This document shows, one piece after another, positions 62,526 to 64,000 of a stretch of DNA of 64,000 bases. The position numbers and the translations under genes are program-made. Each line of letters begins with the position of its first letter. Within the stretch, counting starts at the first letter, position 1. Origin of the DNA: Leptodactylus fallax (Eukaryota > Chordata > Amphibia > Anura > Leptodactylidae); the NCBI GenBank assembly GCA_947044405.1, contig CAMRHE010000652.1, positions 321,501 through 385,500 of the forward strand. The letters are read 5' to 3'. The notes below the pieces were generated by a model. That model did not search any database, was not told where the DNA came from, and saw nothing but the letters and a program-made list of their open reading frames with translations.

Positions 62526-63215
62526 TATGTACAGTATGTATGTGTATGTAATGTATGTATATATGTACAGTCTGTATGTGTATGTAATGTATATATGTAC
62601 AGTGTGTATGTAGTGTATGTATATATGTACAGTATGTATATGTATGTAATGTATATATGTACAGTATGTATGTGTATGTAATGTTTGTATATATGTACAG
62701 CATGTATGTAATGTATGTATAGTATGTATGTGTATGTAATGTATGTATATATGTACAGTGTGTATGTAGTGTATGTATATATGTACAATATGTATATGTA
62801 TGTAATGTATATATGTACAGTATGTATGTGTATGTAATGTTTGTATATATGTACAGCATGTATGTAATGTATGTATATATGTATAGTATGTATGTGTATG
62901 TAATGTATATATGTACAGTATGTATGTGTATGTAATGTATGTATATATGTACAGTATGTATGTGTATGTAATGTATGTATATATGTACAGTATGTATGTG
63001 TATGTAATGTATGTATATATGTACAGTGTGTATGTGTATGTAATGTGTGTATATATGTGCAGTATGTATGTGTATGTAATGTATGTATATATGTGCAGTA
63101 TGTATGTGTATGTAATGTATGTATATATGAACAGTATGTATGTGTATGTAATGTATGTATATATGTACAGTATGTATGTGTATGTAATGTATGTATAAAT
63201 ATGACTATGTATATG
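62526..63215. repeat. 36-bp satellite array, part 3
   Basis: Continuation of part 2 beyond Tc1-h. The last seven or so units (62915-63195) are the most regular, with an exact 36-bp period. Confidence 0.93.
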
Positions 63216-64000
63216 TTACATCTTTCTAGTTATATGTATAAATACATACATTGCAGCAGCCTCTGCGCCCAGCACTAGAAATATAACAGCATTAATGTTA
63301 TTGTTACACTCAGCTAATATGATCTATAAACTACACATATAAATTACAGGGCAAGTAGGATCCAGAGCTTACTCCATATAAAATAGCCTAAGGCAGATCA
63401 GGGAGTGAGAACTATATATACTCTATACTATATGCTATAAACTATATATACTCTATACTATAATAATAATAATAATAATAATAGTCCTTTAATAGTCCCA
63501 CAGTGGGGAAATTCAGTGTACTATAGTATAGTATACTATAAACTAAAAATACACTATACTATATACTATACACTATATACACTTTATGTTATATACTATA
63601 CACTATATACTCTATACCAGGGGAGGGACCTTTTTTGTTCGGCGTGCCGATTTTAATTAAAAAATCAAAGCTGAGGTCCTCGGAGTGCCGGTTAATAATT
63701 GTAAGTCTGACGACCCCTAAACTAAAGTCATATACCACAAACCATAACACAGAAGTGCTGCCACCAGATGCTTCAGGACACATGCGGTTACTGCTATTTC
63801 CTGGGACGCTCCTGTACTTTCTGATTAGAAGCAATGAAAGTCCATGTGCAGCCCCCAATTAGTGGTAAATGTGTCCAGGAGCACCGTATGGCGGCACCTT
63901 ATGGTGATATCACACTATGTATCTGGAAGCAGCTATACTCTTAGGCCACTGGAACTTTTACTTCCATGTAAAACTGGTGCATTTTTGCACAAAAAAAAAA
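63216..64000. other. AT-rich right edge with microsatellites, no gene
   Basis: Bases 63400-63620 are imperfect 'actatatactctatacta' repeats with (TAA)n at 63461-63482 and the repeat word tagtcccacagtggggaaat. Bases 63620-63870 are unclassified, and no domain is recognised. The window ends in an A-run. Confidence 0.5.

Overview
The window looks like a repeat-dominated stretch of a large vertebrate genome, most likely an amphibian (anuran). This is an inference from the mix: tandem Kruppel-type C2H2 zinc-finger exons, eight Tc1/mariner copies from six families, DIRS, Polinton, Gmr1-like and L1 retroelements, BED-hAT elements and many foldback MITEs. No prokaryotic-style genes, rRNA, tRNA or CRISPR arrays were seen. 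Family names rest on motifs read by eye; no database search was run.

Host genes: four zinc-finger loci lie on the + strand as two pairs. Locus A (1482-2005) and locus B (7690-8467) are broken. Locus B' (32170-32916, eight fingers) and locus A' (36805-37281, five fingers) have open finger arrays. A and A' share 3' flanks; B and B' share coding sequence plus about 620 bp of 3' flank ending in AATAAA. Intron splice acceptors are visible at A and B'. No KRAB or other effector exon was recognised, so the proteins, if made, are finger arrays of unknown target.

Layout: minisatellite (1-350); locus A; hAT remnant; LINE-derived repeat with a Tc1 inserted (5990-7587); locus B; 62-bp satellite; truncated Tc1. 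Next is a three-layer nest (13681-23540): an old repeat cut by an L1 with intact 12-bp target duplications, then by a 4-kb hAT. It is followed by another hAT-like remnant, a 44-bp minisatellite built from a LINE reverse-transcriptase motif (26847-27815), an intact Tc1 (29832-31481), locus B', a Gmr1-like SCAN-gag remnant, locus A', a 99-bp minisatellite (39207-40170), a second block of the 62-bp satellite, and a MITE-rich segment.

From 45.5 to 55.4 kb: a decayed endogenous retrovirus-like element (LTR, primer-binding site, gag-like frames) hit by Tc1 copies, then DIRS and Polinton integrase fragments. The last part (58552-63215) is one 36-bp satellite array split by a solo LTR with 5-bp target duplications and by a Tc1.

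The only clearly intact enzyme frame is the Tc1 transposase at 30230-31252; its near-identical partner at 49033-50049 is open but lacks the last two residues. I found no convincing novel multi-gene system. The most notable signals are the RT-motif minisatellite, two Tc1 copies sharing an internal deletion, the nested insertions, an endonuclease-less L1 with clean insertion marks, and a perfect 42-bp inverted-repeat element.
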